Origin: Sedimenticola sp.
Lineage (GTDB): Bacteria > Pseudomonadota > Gammaproteobacteria > Chromatiales > Chromatiaceae
DNA length: 40,612 bases
Direction: 5' to 3'
Assembly (NCBI GenBank): GCA_027068795.1
Contig: JAMOMB010000090.1
Location: 1 to 40,612, forward strand
Shown here: one piece after another, positions 33,860-40,612 of the stretch
Layout of the letters: the number at the start of each line of letters is the position of its first letter
How positions within the stretch are numbered: the first letter of the stretch is position 1
Notes under the pieces: generated by a model
Databases searched by the model: none
The model's input: only the letters and a program-made list of their open reading frames with translations
What the model was told of the DNA's origin: nothing
Translations under genes and position numbers: made by a program

Positions 33860-34415
33860 CGCGATACCTACGGAATCTTATCCAGGCGATGGAAAAAGCC
33901 AGCAGCACAATGCCCGCAGCCAGGGGAATCAACACCCACATATAGGCTTCCATATAGGCAACCAGCAATGTCGCCAGACTCATAAACAATCCAAGAACAA
34001 CAAAACGCCAGCCGATATAGACCCCGGCCATATAGGTGGACAAAGACAACACCATCAGCAGCGACAAGGCGGTTGCATCATTGTCAAAACGCCCAATCTG
34101 GTTCAGCAGAAATATTGTCTTGATGGCGATAAACACAGCCGCCCAATGCAGGATTTGCTGCCGGACAAAAGCATAACCATCAATTTCATTTCGCTTGTAA
34201 CGCGACCATTCGGAAACAATGGCCGCAACAGCAAATACAGGAATCACCCACAACCAATAGTGATAACTGCGCACAGAGGCGAAATTGGTATAGGCCACAC
34301 CAATAAAACACAAAACCAGCAGCAAACTGAGTATCGCTTCATTAATGAAAATACGATGAAACCAACCATGTGGGTCATGGAATACAGAAGCAGTTCCGGT
34401 GTGTTTGTCATCCAT
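33840..34415 (-). CDS. Hypothetical membrane protein, about five to six spans
   Basis: 191 residues, strongly hydrophobic, no family recognised. Spans visible include ILSLLLVLCFIGVAYTNFAS, YWLWVIPVFAVAAIVSE, WAAVFIAIKTIFLL, ALSLLMVLSLSTYMAGVYIG, WRFVVLGLFMSLATLLVAYM and WVLIPLAAGIVLLAFSIAWI. A positively charged C-terminus (RFRRYRANAAKE) is probably cytoplasmic. It lies 15 bases downstream of the YflT-like gene on the same strand, so both are likely driven from operator D. Its 3' end overlaps glgP convergently by 20 bases, with no terminator between. Confidence 0.75.
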   Translation of the reverse strand: MDDKHTGTASVFHDPHGWFHRIFINEAILSLLLVLCFIGVAYTNFASVRSYHYWLWVIPVFAVAAIVSEWSRYKRNEIDGYAFVRQQILHWAAVFIAIKTIFLLNQIGRFDNDATALSLLMVLSLSTYMAGVYIGWRFVVLGLFMSLATLLVAYMEAYMWVLIPLAAGIVLLAFSIAWIRFRRYRANAAKE

Positions 34416-34430
34416 TGCTCTTTCTTCCCG

Positions 34431-34772
34431 TCATGGGGCGTTAAAGTGAACAGAAACCTCAGCCCGTCCCTGCTGTTCGAGAAAGCCGCAAACCCAATCC
34501 ACCTCCTGGTAGTCGCCGCTGACAACAACCAGATATGCGCCGCCCGATATCAGGCATTTGTAACAATGCAAGTTCTCCTCTTGCACGCCAAGCTGGCGCA
34601 GATCGTCATCCAGTGCGGACGTCCCTTCCGCGGCCACTTTTCCTTCCTGGGTGTTTTTTCCCAGCAGTGATATCCGGCCAGACGCAATGCCCGCGCCCAC
34701 GAGCATTTCCACGGCTTCTCCAGCATCCGAATATTTGGTGAATACAGCAATACAGCTGCTCGCTTTTTCCAT
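34431..34772 (-). CDS. Small stress protein, YflT-like domain
   Basis: 113 residues. The N-terminus CIAVFTKYSDAGEAVEMLVG with AGIASGRISLLGKN resembles the YflT / general-stress-17M-type domain, an alpha-beta fold that begins with a strand and an amphipathic helix, then a strand with a lysine-rich turn. The second half (YLVVVSGDYQEVDWVCGFLE) repeats a ferredoxin-like half. Enzymatic function is unknown. The start is an ATG at 34772 with a modest AAGAG site. Operator D lies 71 bases upstream. Confidence 0.6.
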   Translation of the reverse strand: MEKASSCIAVFTKYSDAGEAVEMLVGAGIASGRISLLGKNTQEGKVAAEGTSALDDDLRQLGVQEENLHCYKCLISGGAYLVVVSGDYQEVDWVCGFLEQQGRAEVSVHFNAP

Positions 34773-34815
34773 CTCTTTTCAACTGTAAGCAGGTTGTTTC
34801 CTGCGGGCTGAAAAA

Positions 34816-34858
34816 AGCTTAGAAGACAGGAAGCCTGGATGCTGTCACCTATGTGACA
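34816..34858 (-). promoter_or_regulatory. Crp/Fnr-type operator D and -10 element, YflT-like gene unit
   Basis: Leftward: TGTCACATAGGTGACA (34858-34843), a perfect TGTCA-N6-TGACA palindrome, then 21 bases, then TAAGCT (34821-34816), a weak -10 with the key TA...T. The implied start is 34809, 37 bases before the ATG; site centre -41.5. The gap between the HAD gene and this unit holds nothing else. Confidence 0.62.
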
Positions 34859-34913
34859 CAAACCACTTGGGTAACCCACTGATCCCGAGCATGCATTCCT
34901 GCAATACGGGCTG

Positions 34914-35705
34914 TCAGAGTATCCCTGCTGCCTGGAACGCCGTCTGCAAATCGGCCAGCGCCTCCATATCCCAGTCTGCCTTTGCAATACCTTTTGGCCA
35001 GGGAGCCCCCGGCAGAAATCGCCCCGTACGCACCAACGCAGTTCCCATACCCATGGCAGCCGCTCCGGCAATATCAGTATCCGGCCTGTCTCCGACCATA
35101 ATGCAGTCATCCGCCGACACAGCCAGGCGCTCCAAGGCCATTTCATACAGAAACCTGTGTGGCTTGCCGATAACCATGGCTTTTTGTCCCGTGGCCATTT
35201 CGAAGGGAGCAAGCAGGGCGCCACCACCGGGGAGCGTCTGTTTCTGGCCATCGGCCCATGAATCCACACTGGCGTCTGGATTGGTTCCTACCAGCCGGGC
35301 CTTGCGGGAAAGCACAAGATTAATGCCTGTAGTCAATGTTTCATAATCAAGCCCCGGGCCTTCACCAACAACTACAAAGTCGGCCCGACCCGAATCCTCC
35401 GTCCCCAGTTTCGCCAGCGTTTCATGAAGCGTCTTTGCGCCAACCGCAAAGTAGCGAAACCCAGGCTTCTGTTGATTCAGCCAAAGCGCGGTGGCATCGG
35501 CCGAAGTCAATATTCTCTCGGCGCACATATTCTGAAAGCCCATTTGGGTGAGCCGATCCGCCACTTGTGACGGTGAACGCGTGGGATTGTTGGTGATAAA
35601 CAGGTGCTTGTGCCGCGAAACCTGTTGCACAAATTCCCGCGCTCCCGGGAGTACTTTGTCCCCGTGATAGAGCACTCCATCCATATCGAGCAAGAATGCT
35701 GTCAT
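34914..35705 (-). CDS. HAD-superfamily phosphatase, NagD-like (class IIA)
   Basis: 263 residues from the ATG at 35705 (a GTG at 35720 adds five). HAD motif I is LLDMDGVLYHGD (DxD nucleophile near residue 8), motif II LFITNNPTRS, the C2 cap follows (about 70-185), the Lys of motif III is in MVIGKPHRFLYE, motif IV GDRPDTDIAGAAAMGM. Such enzymes dephosphorylate nucleotides, p-nitrophenyl phosphate or phosphoglycolate; the substrate is not determinable. Read leftward, it lies downstream of the tRNA terminator and upstream of operator D. Confidence 0.88.
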   Translation of the reverse strand: MTAFLLDMDGVLYHGDKVLPGAREFVQQVSRHKHLFITNNPTRSPSQVADRLTQMGFQNMCAERILTSADATALWLNQQKPGFRYFAVGAKTLHETLAKLGTEDSGRADFVVVGEGPGLDYETLTTGINLVLSRKARLVGTNPDASVDSWADGQKQTLPGGGALLAPFEMATGQKAMVIGKPHRFLYEMALERLAVSADDCIMVGDRPDTDIAGAAAMGMGTALVRTGRFLPGAPWPKGIAKADWDMEALADLQTAFQAAGIL

Positions 35706-35788
35706 ATTGCGTCGATCCACTATGGTTGCATTGATTTTCCGCTTTCCAGACAGCGGACAAAAAAATGGAAAACACTTCCCCGAATAAC

Positions 35789-35821
35789 AAAAAAACCCTA
35801 AGGCAACAATGCCTTAGGGTT
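35789..35821 (-). terminator. Rho-independent terminator after initiator tRNA
   Basis: Leftward: AACCCTAAGGCA-TTGT-TGCCTTAGGGTT (35821-35794) followed by a run of T, seven A on the plus strand at 35789-35795. The 12-bp stem is perfect and the loop is four bases. It ends seven bases downstream of the tRNA CCA. Confidence 0.93.
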
Positions 35822-35827
35822 AAGATT

Positions 35828-35904
<77 letters not shown>

Positions 35905-35917
35905 ACTGACCGAGCAC

Positions 35918-35945
35918 ATTCTACTTAAAATGCCGGCTTTGGCAA
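35918..35945 (-). promoter_or_regulatory. Promoter of the initiator tRNA
   Basis: Leftward TTGCCA (35945-35940), 16 bases, TAGAAT (35923-35918), followed by a GC-rich GTGCTCGG discriminator typical of stringently controlled stable RNA promoters. The start falls a few bases before the tRNA. Confidence 0.65.
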
Positions 35946-35973
35946 GCATTATATTCGATGATTTCACCAGGGT

Positions 35974-36009
35974 AAAAAATGGAGCCCCGGCGGAACTGCC
36001 GGGATTCCA
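35974..36009 (-). terminator. Rho-independent terminator of the pentapeptide-repeat gene
   Basis: Leftward: TGGAATCCCGGC, loop AGTTCC, GCCGGGGCTCCA, then six T (36009-35974). The core stem CCCGGC/GCCGGG is perfect and TGGA/TCCA extends it past a two-base mismatch. It lies 28 bases after the stop and just upstream of the tRNA promoter. Confidence 0.85.
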
Positions 36010-36036
36010 TTTGGACGAAGCCCGGGGGCTGTACAA

Positions 36037-36564
36037 TCAGCGGCACTCGCCGATAGAACCCACCGCGCAGCGGCGGCCGTCGGTCCAGATGGCATTGTCA
36101 AACTTCGCCTTGATCAGGATGGCGCCAGTCAGATTCGCCCCCCGCAGATTGGCGCCGCTCAGGTCGGCGTCCAGCAAATTGGTATCCATCAGATTGGCCA
36201 TAGTCAGGTTTGCTTCCTGGAAATTGACGCCATGCAGATGCGCACCCTGCATATTCGCCAACATCAGATTAGCGCCTTTGAGGCTGGCCAGCTGCAAGAT
36301 GGCGTAGGACAGATTCGCCCCCTGCAAGTTCGCCTTGTCCAGACGCATGGAAGCCATGGAGGCATTGTGCATATCGACGCCAGGCGCCTGCAATCCAACA
36401 CGTATTGCCCAGGAACACTGGGCGTCCGGCTCGAGCTTGCACAGGGTGTTGATATCTTTTAACTTGCTGATATCTTCCGTCCAGGCATGAGCTGTTACCA
36501 CGCCCCCGATGAACAAAGCCAGAGCAATCAGAAACCGCCAGTGACGATGAGTGGATATTGACAT
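36037..36564 (-). CDS. Secreted pentapeptide-repeat protein
   Basis: 175 residues with a Sec signal peptide (about 1-27, FLIALALFIGGVVTAHA). A Cys pair follows (LCKLEPDAQCSWAI). Residues 60-160 are pentapeptide repeats of the A(N/D)LxX type: KANLQGANLSYAIL, GANLMLANMQGAHL, EANLTMANLMDTNL, GANLRGANLTGAIL, which would form a right-handed quadrilateral helix. A second Cys pair (CAVGSIGEC) closes the protein. It is exported, so it is unlike cytoplasmic Qnr-type proteins; role unknown. Transcribed alone, ended by its own terminator. Confidence 0.85.
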   Translation of the reverse strand: MSISTHRHWRFLIALALFIGGVVTAHAWTEDISKLKDINTLCKLEPDAQCSWAIRVGLQAPGVDMHNASMASMRLDKANLQGANLSYAILQLASLKGANLMLANMQGAHLHGVNFQEANLTMANLMDTNLLDADLSGANLRGANLTGAILIKAKFDNAIWTDGRRCAVGSIGECR

Positions 36565-36746
36565 TAGTACTCTCCCCTAAGATAACATTGAAACGACATT
36601 GCAGCAGGCACCAAGTGTGACCTCCTAGACTGTCATTGGAACACAAGCTGGCAAGCATTTGTGGCTAATGGCCACATAAAAAAAACTATAGCAGAAATAA
36701 TTCTTTCCGGCACAGCTGTTTCACCATCATGAACCTGCAATAGGCC

Positions 36747-36859
36747 TTAAGGAAGCACTGACCATCCCGACGCAGACCGGGATTGAATGCCCCGATACTG
36801 CCGCCTCATTCCGGCATACGCCGGAATGAGGCGGCAAGATTTGTTCAGAACCTCCCTAA
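36747..36859. repeat. Inverted-repeat element, copy 3, with long internal hairpin
   Basis: Left end TTAAGGAAGCACTGA (36747-36761), right end TTCAGAACCTCCCTAA (36844-36859), matching in reverse at 11 of 15 positions. Inside is a hairpin with a perfect 17-bp stem (36799-36815 with 36820-36836, loop ATAC) and a small ATCCCG/CGGGAT hairpin. The core aligns with copy 1 in the flgA leader. It lies in the gap 36565-36969; the other parts of that gap hold the upstream region of the pentapeptide gene and a plain leader, and I see no further gene. Confidence 0.7.
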
Positions 36860-36969
36860 GCGATCATTATAGTAACGCCAAAACCTTGAAGAATACCGAA
36901 AAAGACCAATTTTCAAGCGAGAGCCTATTGGGTTCATATTATTCATCCGGCAACAGGAGCAATACAACT

Positions 36970-37176
36970 ATGACTGACCTGCAGAAAATGGAAATTGAAC
37001 GATATCGTGGCGAAATGGTGGAGAACATTCGGGAACTGGTTGACAAGTATCTGAGTATTTCCAATTGGGATATTCCCGAAATCGATGAGCAAAAAACCAT
37101 GGCTTACATTCTTCAGGTGTTCCGGGAAGCCCTCGATGATCTCGAGGAGGAATGGAAAACCAAGAAAGCGCCTTAG
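36970..37176 (+). CDS. Small conserved-looking orphan protein, 68 aa
   Basis: From the ATG at 36970 (GGAG 10 bases upstream) the protein has 68 residues: helical, acidic at the C-terminus, starting MTDLQKMEIERYRGEMVENI and ending EALDDLEEEWKTKKAP. No family recognised. The open frame runs 61 codons further upstream through a repeat element, and that part looks non-coding. It converges on tatD with a 4-base overlap. It is the only rightward gene among leftward neighbours in this region. Confidence 0.6.
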   Translation: MTDLQKMEIERYRGEMVENIRELVDKYLSISNWDIPEIDEQKTMAYILQVFREALDDLEEEWKTKKAP

Positions 37177-37946
37177 CCTGCCCCGAACAGCTGCCGGAAG
37201 TTGGCAGCTGTCTGCTTTGCCAATGCTTCGGTTTCCATGCCGCGCAACTCCGCAATGGTCTCGGCAATCCGATACAGGTATTTTGGCTCATTTGGCTTGC
37301 CACGATACGGCGCTGGCGCCAAATAGGGCGAGTCGGTTTCAATGAGCAATCTGTCCAGGGGCACCCTGGTCGCTACATCCCGCAGCTCCCGGGCGCTATT
37401 GAACGTGACGATACCGGAGAAAGAGATATAAAACCCCATATCCAGCCCGGCGCTGGCCATGTCCCAGCTCTCGGTGAAACAATGCAGCACCCCGCCCGCC
37501 CGCACTGCCTTTTCCTCCGCCAGAATCTTCAGTGTCTCCTGGCGGGCATCACGGGTGTGCACGATAAGCGGCTTGCCGGCTTCGATGGCGGCCCGAATAT
37601 GAGTGCGAAAACGCTTGCGTTGCCAATCCAGATCCCCTTGGCTGCGAAAAAAGTCCAGTCCGGTTTCGCCAATGGCCACATTGCGCGGATGCGCGGCCAG
37701 CTCCAGCAAGTCTTCGATGCTTGGTTCACGACGGTCAAAATCATTGGGATGTACGCCCACAGAGACTGAGATATCCTCATAGGGCGAGACCAGAGCCAAC
37801 ATCTGCGGATAGCTCTCCAGATCGATACTCACGCATAACAGATGCCCCACACCGGCATCCCTGGTATGCTGCATGAAGTTGGAAAAGCTGTTTTGATATG
37901 GTGAAAGATCCACCCGGTCCAGGTGGCAATGGGAATCGATGAGCAC
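37173..37946 (-). CDS. tatD: TatD-family metal-dependent deoxyribonuclease
   Basis: 257 residues, a TIM-barrel amidohydrolase-like nuclease. Metal ligands are visible: LIDSHCHLD (His-x-His, residues 6-8), AIGETGLDF (Glu), LIVHTRDA and VLHCFTESWD (two His), and LLIETDSPYLAPAPYRGKPN (Asp near residue 204). It starts at a GTG embedded in the pilZ stop (TAGTG, one-base overlap), so it is the last gene of the mltG-tmk-holB-pilZ-tatD run. Family members are 3'-5' DNA exonucleases, sometimes called YcfH or YjjV. Confidence 0.93.
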   Translation of the reverse strand: MLIDSHCHLDRVDLSPYQNSFSNFMQHTRDAGVGHLLCVSIDLESYPQMLALVSPYEDISVSVGVHPNDFDRREPSIEDLLELAAHPRNVAIGETGLDFFRSQGDLDWQRKRFRTHIRAAIEAGKPLIVHTRDARQETLKILAEEKAVRAGGVLHCFTESWDMASAGLDMGFYISFSGIVTFNSARELRDVATRVPLDRLLIETDSPYLAPAPYRGKPNEPKYLYRIAETIAELRGMETEALAKQTAANFRQLFGAG

Positions 37947-38296
37947 TACATGGTATCCGTGGGTTTGTCCAGCTCCAGCATGCCGGCAAGGTGCAACTCG
38001 ATCTTGTTGCGCGTGGCTCCTTCGTCATGGGGGCCAAACTGTACGCCGATGCCGGCGGTACGATTCCCCATGGCGCCTACTGGAGTGATCCAGATTACCT
38101 TCCCCGCTACCGGAACGCGCTCCGTTTCATCCATGAGATTCAACAGGATGAAGACATCATCTCCCAATTCGTATTTCTTGATGGTTGGAATAAACAATCC
38201 ACCATTCTCTACAAAAGGCATATAGGCACGGTACAAGGTGTCCTTGTCCTTGATGGAAAGGTTGATGATGCCTTGTTGGAATCCTGGCATGGCCAT
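37946..38296 (-). CDS. pilZ: Type IV pilus PilZ-domain protein
   Basis: 116 residues from the ATG at 38296 (GGAGAG upstream). It matches the founding PilZ of pseudomonads along its length: YRAYMPFVENGGLFIPT, KYELGDDVFILLNLMDETER, VAGKVIWITPVGAMGNRTAG and the closing AGMLELDKPTDTM. That subclass lacks the RxxxR c-di-GMP motif and works with FimX and PilB in pilus assembly; no RxxxR is present here either. It is two bases after holB. Pilus genes themselves are not in the window. Confidence 0.92.
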   Translation of the reverse strand: MAMPGFQQGIINLSIKDKDTLYRAYMPFVENGGLFIPTIKKYELGDDVFILLNLMDETERVPVAGKVIWITPVGAMGNRTAGIGVQFGPHDEGATRNKIELHLAGMLELDKPTDTM

Positions 38297-38298
38297 GG

Positions 38299-39279
38299 TC
38301 AGCTCTCTCCGTTTGCTATGCGGCCCCATTCCAGCAAAACGCTTTCCAGAGCCAGTTGTGGATTCAGGTTGTTGCTGCTCATGCGCTGTATTTCATGAAG
38401 CCTGTCGAGCAGTTGATAGAGGAGCTTCAAGTCTAACCGCTCGGGCAGGCTTTGCAAGAGGGGGAAGGCATCTTCTGCGCAATGTGTCATCTTCTGACGA
38501 ACCAGGGCCGTCACCCAGGTGTTTACATAGCGCAACAAGGATGGCAGCTCACAGTCTTTCAACCAGGCTTCACTGGCCGATACGGCAGAGATTTGTCCCG
38601 CAACGATTGCCACAAAATCTTTCAGCAAGCGGTTGTGTCGCTCCAGCTCCCCGCTTTCGATCAATGCGGGAATACGCAAGGGCGCGCCATTGGCAAGGCG
38701 CAGCAACTGCAACGCATGCTCTGGCGGCGCCTGGATATTGCCTTCCATCCAGGCGATGGCGTCTTGTTCCGATGGAAGAGCGAATCTCAGACACTGGCAG
38801 CGGCTGCGAATGGTGACAGGAAGCCTGTCGACCTGGGCGCTGAGCAGGATGATGAGCGTTCCCTCGATAGGCTCTTCCAGGGTTTTTAGCAAAGCATTTG
38901 CCGCCGCCTGGCTCATGCCGTCGGCCGGATCAATGATGAACACCCGATATGCGTCTCCTCCCACGGAAAGAGTATTTCCGGCAACCAGTTCCCGCACCGC
39001 ATCAATACCGATTTGGGTTTTTCCTTCTTCAGGAAGAAGCAGACGCAAATCCGGATGGTTTCCGGCCGCAAGCAAAAGGCACTGCCGGCATGCTCCACAG
39101 GCCAGGCCAGTCGCCTGCGGCTGTTCACACAGTAGGCTTGCCGCCAGTTGGCGGGCAAACCCGCTCTTGCCTACGCCCTGGGGCCCGGCGAGCAGCAGGG
39201 CATGCGGCAGCCGCCCTTGCTGGAGGGACTGCTGAAGACAATGCCAGCTGTCCAAATGCCAGGGGAGTATCGCCGTCAT
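38299..39279 (-). CDS. holB: DNA polymerase III delta' subunit HolB
   Basis: Clamp-loader subunit, 326 residues. N-terminal AAA+ fold with GPQGVGKSGFARQLA (P-loop), a four-Cys zinc module (LACGACRQCLLLAAG and upstream LLCEQ), NALLKTLEEP and the SRC motif TIRSRCQCLRF. The C-terminal collar domain is helical (from about 210). It overlaps tmk by 4 bases (ATGA), the usual tmk-holB coupling. Confidence 0.94.
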   Translation of the reverse strand: MTAILPWHLDSWHCLQQSLQQGRLPHALLLAGPQGVGKSGFARQLAASLLCEQPQATGLACGACRQCLLLAAGNHPDLRLLLPEEGKTQIGIDAVRELVAGNTLSVGGDAYRVFIIDPADGMSQAAANALLKTLEEPIEGTLIILLSAQVDRLPVTIRSRCQCLRFALPSEQDAIAWMEGNIQAPPEHALQLLRLANGAPLRIPALIESGELERHNRLLKDFVAIVAGQISAVSASEAWLKDCELPSLLRYVNTWVTALVRQKMTHCAEDAFPLLQSLPERLDLKLLYQLLDRLHEIQRMSSNNLNPQLALESVLLEWGRIANGES

Positions 39280-39911
39280 CCTGCATGATTCCGCAAAAAG
39301 TGATTCACCGTGCCGCGAATCTGCGCCAACACTTCATCCAGATCAAGAGAAGCATCGATGATCCTGATACGCTCCGGCTCCTTTCGGGCAAGCGCAAGAT
39401 AGGATTGCCTGACTCTGCGGAAAAATTCCAGGGCTTCACTTTCAAAGCGATCCGGGGCCGAGCGTTTTTCCGCCCGCGCCAGACCCAGCTCCACCGGCAG
39501 ATCCAACAACAAGGTAAGATCAGGCTTGAAACCTTTTTGCACCCAGTCTTCCAGCACCTGGATGCGGGAAAAGGCGATCCCCCTTCCCCCGCCCTGATAG
39601 GCATAGGTGGCGTCGGTGAAGCGGTCACACAGCACCCATTGCCCCTGGTTGAGGGCTGGCAGAATCTTTTGCTGCAAATGTTCGGCGCGGGAGGCGAACA
39701 TGAGCATCAGTTCCGTATCATCAGCCATGCCAGTGTGTTTGTGTCCCAGTAGCAAGCGGCGCAGATCTTCCCCCAGCGCCGTACCGCCAGGCTCGCGGGT
39801 TTCCAGGTACGTCTTGCCCGCCTGCCGCACCAGCAGCCGCAGCTGGGCCATGCAGGTGGTTTTCCCCGCACCTTCAATGCCTTCCAGAGTGATGAATGAG
39901 CCTCGATCCAC
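39276..39911 (-). CDS. tmk: Thymidylate kinase
   Basis: Phosphorylates dTMP to dTDP for DNA synthesis. 211 residues with P-loop GIEGAGKTT (about 11-19), LETREPGGTALGEDLRRLLL (dTMP-binding) and CDRFTDATYAYQGGGRGI (the DRx motif). The LID region AEKRSAPDRFESEALEFFRR follows. It starts at a GTG within the mltG stop codon (TAGTG, one-base overlap), so translation is likely coupled. Confidence 0.95.
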   Translation of the reverse strand: MDRGSFITLEGIEGAGKTTCMAQLRLLVRQAGKTYLETREPGGTALGEDLRRLLLGHKHTGMADDTELMLMFASRAEHLQQKILPALNQGQWVLCDRFTDATYAYQGGGRGIAFSRIQVLEDWVQKGFKPDLTLLLDLPVELGLARAEKRSAPDRFESEALEFFRRVRQSYLALARKEPERIRIIDASLDLDEVLAQIRGTVNHFLRNHAG

Positions 39912-40612
39912 TATTTTTTCAACTGGTATTTGCGTACCGCCGCATTGTGTTGCTTCAGGGTAGCAGAAAACTGGTGGCTGCCATCACCCTTGGCGACAAA
40001 GTACAGCGCTTTTTCGTCCACCGGGTTGACCACGGCGAAGATCGACTCCCGACCGGGCATGCAAATGGGCGTTGGCGGCAGGCCGCGAATCACATAGGTG
40101 TTGTAGGGAGTGGGCTCACGCAGATCCTTGCGGCGTATATTCCCCTTGTAGCGCTCCCCCATGCCATAGATTACCGTCGGATCCGTCTGCAGTTTCATGC
40201 CTTTTTTCAGGCGCCGGAGAAACACCCCGGCAATGCGATCTCTTTCCCCTGCCCTGCCGGTTTCCTTTTCCACGATAGAGGCGAGAATCAGCAGTTCATA
40301 GGGACTTTTCAGAGGAAAGTCTTCCGGTCGCTGGGCCCAGGCCTGAGCCAGCGTTTCCTCCATGCGCGCATAGGCCCGCTTCAGCAGGTCAAGATCGGAA
40401 AAGCCTCTGGGGTAAAGATAGGTATCCGGGAAAAAGCGGCCTTCCGGATGCTCCCCCTCATGCCCCAGGCGTTGCATGATCTCTTCGCCGCTCAGGCCTT
40501 TCAGGCTGTGATGCAACTCAGGCTGCCCATGAACAGCCTGCATCATTTGCGCAAAAGTCCAGCCTTCGACCAGGGTAACAGAATGGCTGATGGTCTTTCC
40601 CGCCACCAGCAA
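39911..40612 (-). CDS. mltG: Endolytic transglycosylase MltG (YceG-like), 5' end outside window
   Basis: An inner-membrane enzyme that cuts nascent peptidoglycan strands. 233 residues are in the window, the N-terminal anchor and LysM-like part being cut off. The C-terminal YceG domain shows LEGWTF-like LVEGWTFAQM, GRFFPDTYLYPRG, the catalytic Glu in LILASIVEKETG, and LQTDPTVIYGMGERYKGNI, NTYVIRGLPPTPICMPG and YFVAKGDGSHQFSATLKQHN. The frame is open at the edge, so the true start is upstream. It heads the run into tmk. Confidence 0.94.
   Translation of the reverse strand: MLVAGKTISHSVTLVEGWTFAQMMQAVHGQPELHHSLKGLSGEEIMQRLGHEGEHPEGRFFPDTYLYPRGFSDLDLLKRAYARMEETLAQAWAQRPEDFPLKSPYELLILASIVEKETGRAGERDRIAGVFLRRLKKGMKLQTDPTVIYGMGERYKGNIRRKDLREPTPYNTYVIRGLPPTPICMPGRESIFAVVNPVDEKALYFVAKGDGSHQFSATLKQHNAAVRKYQLKK

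Noticed and set aside
36130-36340. Regular short spacing of GCNNNNATNNN-type units, like a CRISPR or tandem repeat
   Set aside because: The periodicity of 15 bases comes from pentapeptide repeats of the encoded protein.
36787-36969. 61-codon extension ahead of the small orphan gene
   Set aside because: It runs through the hairpin of a repeat element; the ribosome site and sensible protein begin at 36970.

Overview
The window looks like a chromosomal segment of a flagellated gammaproteobacterium or a close relative. The reasons are the FleQ/sigma-54 plus FlgM/sigma-28 flagellar hierarchy, PomAB-like stator genes, a pilZ-tatD pair behind mltG-tmk-holB, and an initiator tRNA gene with an encoded CCA. 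I see no sign of contig chimerism. The genus cannot be told from the sequence. Phosphoketolase, acetate kinase, PEP synthase, class I aldolase and an alpha-glucan phosphorylase close together suggest an organism that stores glycogen-type polymer and can ferment or rearrange it, as some methanotrophs and chemolithoautotrophs do; that is inference.

Region 1 (1-18.3 kb) is flagellar. A long leftward run holds flgBCDEFGHIJ and then flgKL. Rightward are flgA, flgM, flgN, a GGDEF diguanylate cyclase, pomA, pomB and a PilZ-family protein, followed by leftward fleQ. The promoters can be read directly: two divergent sigma-54 elements for flgB and flgA with a FleQ-box-like palindrome between them, and four sigma-28 elements ahead of flgK, flgM, the cyclase and pomA. 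The cyclase, the PilZ protein and the LFRS motif of FleQ put c-di-GMP signalling inside the motility locus.

Region 2 (18.6-34.8 kb) is a stress and carbon-storage island: an APC permease with a SpoIIAA-like/UspA fusion, a tri-haem cytochrome c, an AhpD-like protein, UspA, class I aldolase, PEP synthase, a cysteine-free Crp/Fnr-family regulator, a small membrane protein, acetate kinase, phosphoketolase, glucan phosphorylase, and two small genes (one YflT-like, one membrane). Four perfect palindromes TGTCA-N6-TGACA stand ahead of four of its transcription units. In each, a -10-like hexamer follows after exactly 21 bases, which is the class II (-41.5) Crp/Fnr geometry. The regulator gene in the island has Arg-Gln in the recognition helix where E. 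coli CRP has Arg-Glu, which fits a TGTCA rather than TGTGA half-site. This apparent local regulon is the most interesting system in the window.

Region 3 (34.9-40.6 kb) is housekeeping: a NagD-like HAD phosphatase, an initiator tRNA-Met with promoter and terminator, a secreted pentapeptide-repeat protein, a small orphan gene, and leftward mltG-tmk-holB-pilZ-tatD.

Three copies of a small inverted-repeat element (ends like TTAAGGAAGCMCTGA, about 115-160 bp) are scattered at 10.6, 18.4 and 36.8 kb. The first lies between the flgA promoter and the flgA signal peptide and appears to encode the first residues of FlgA.
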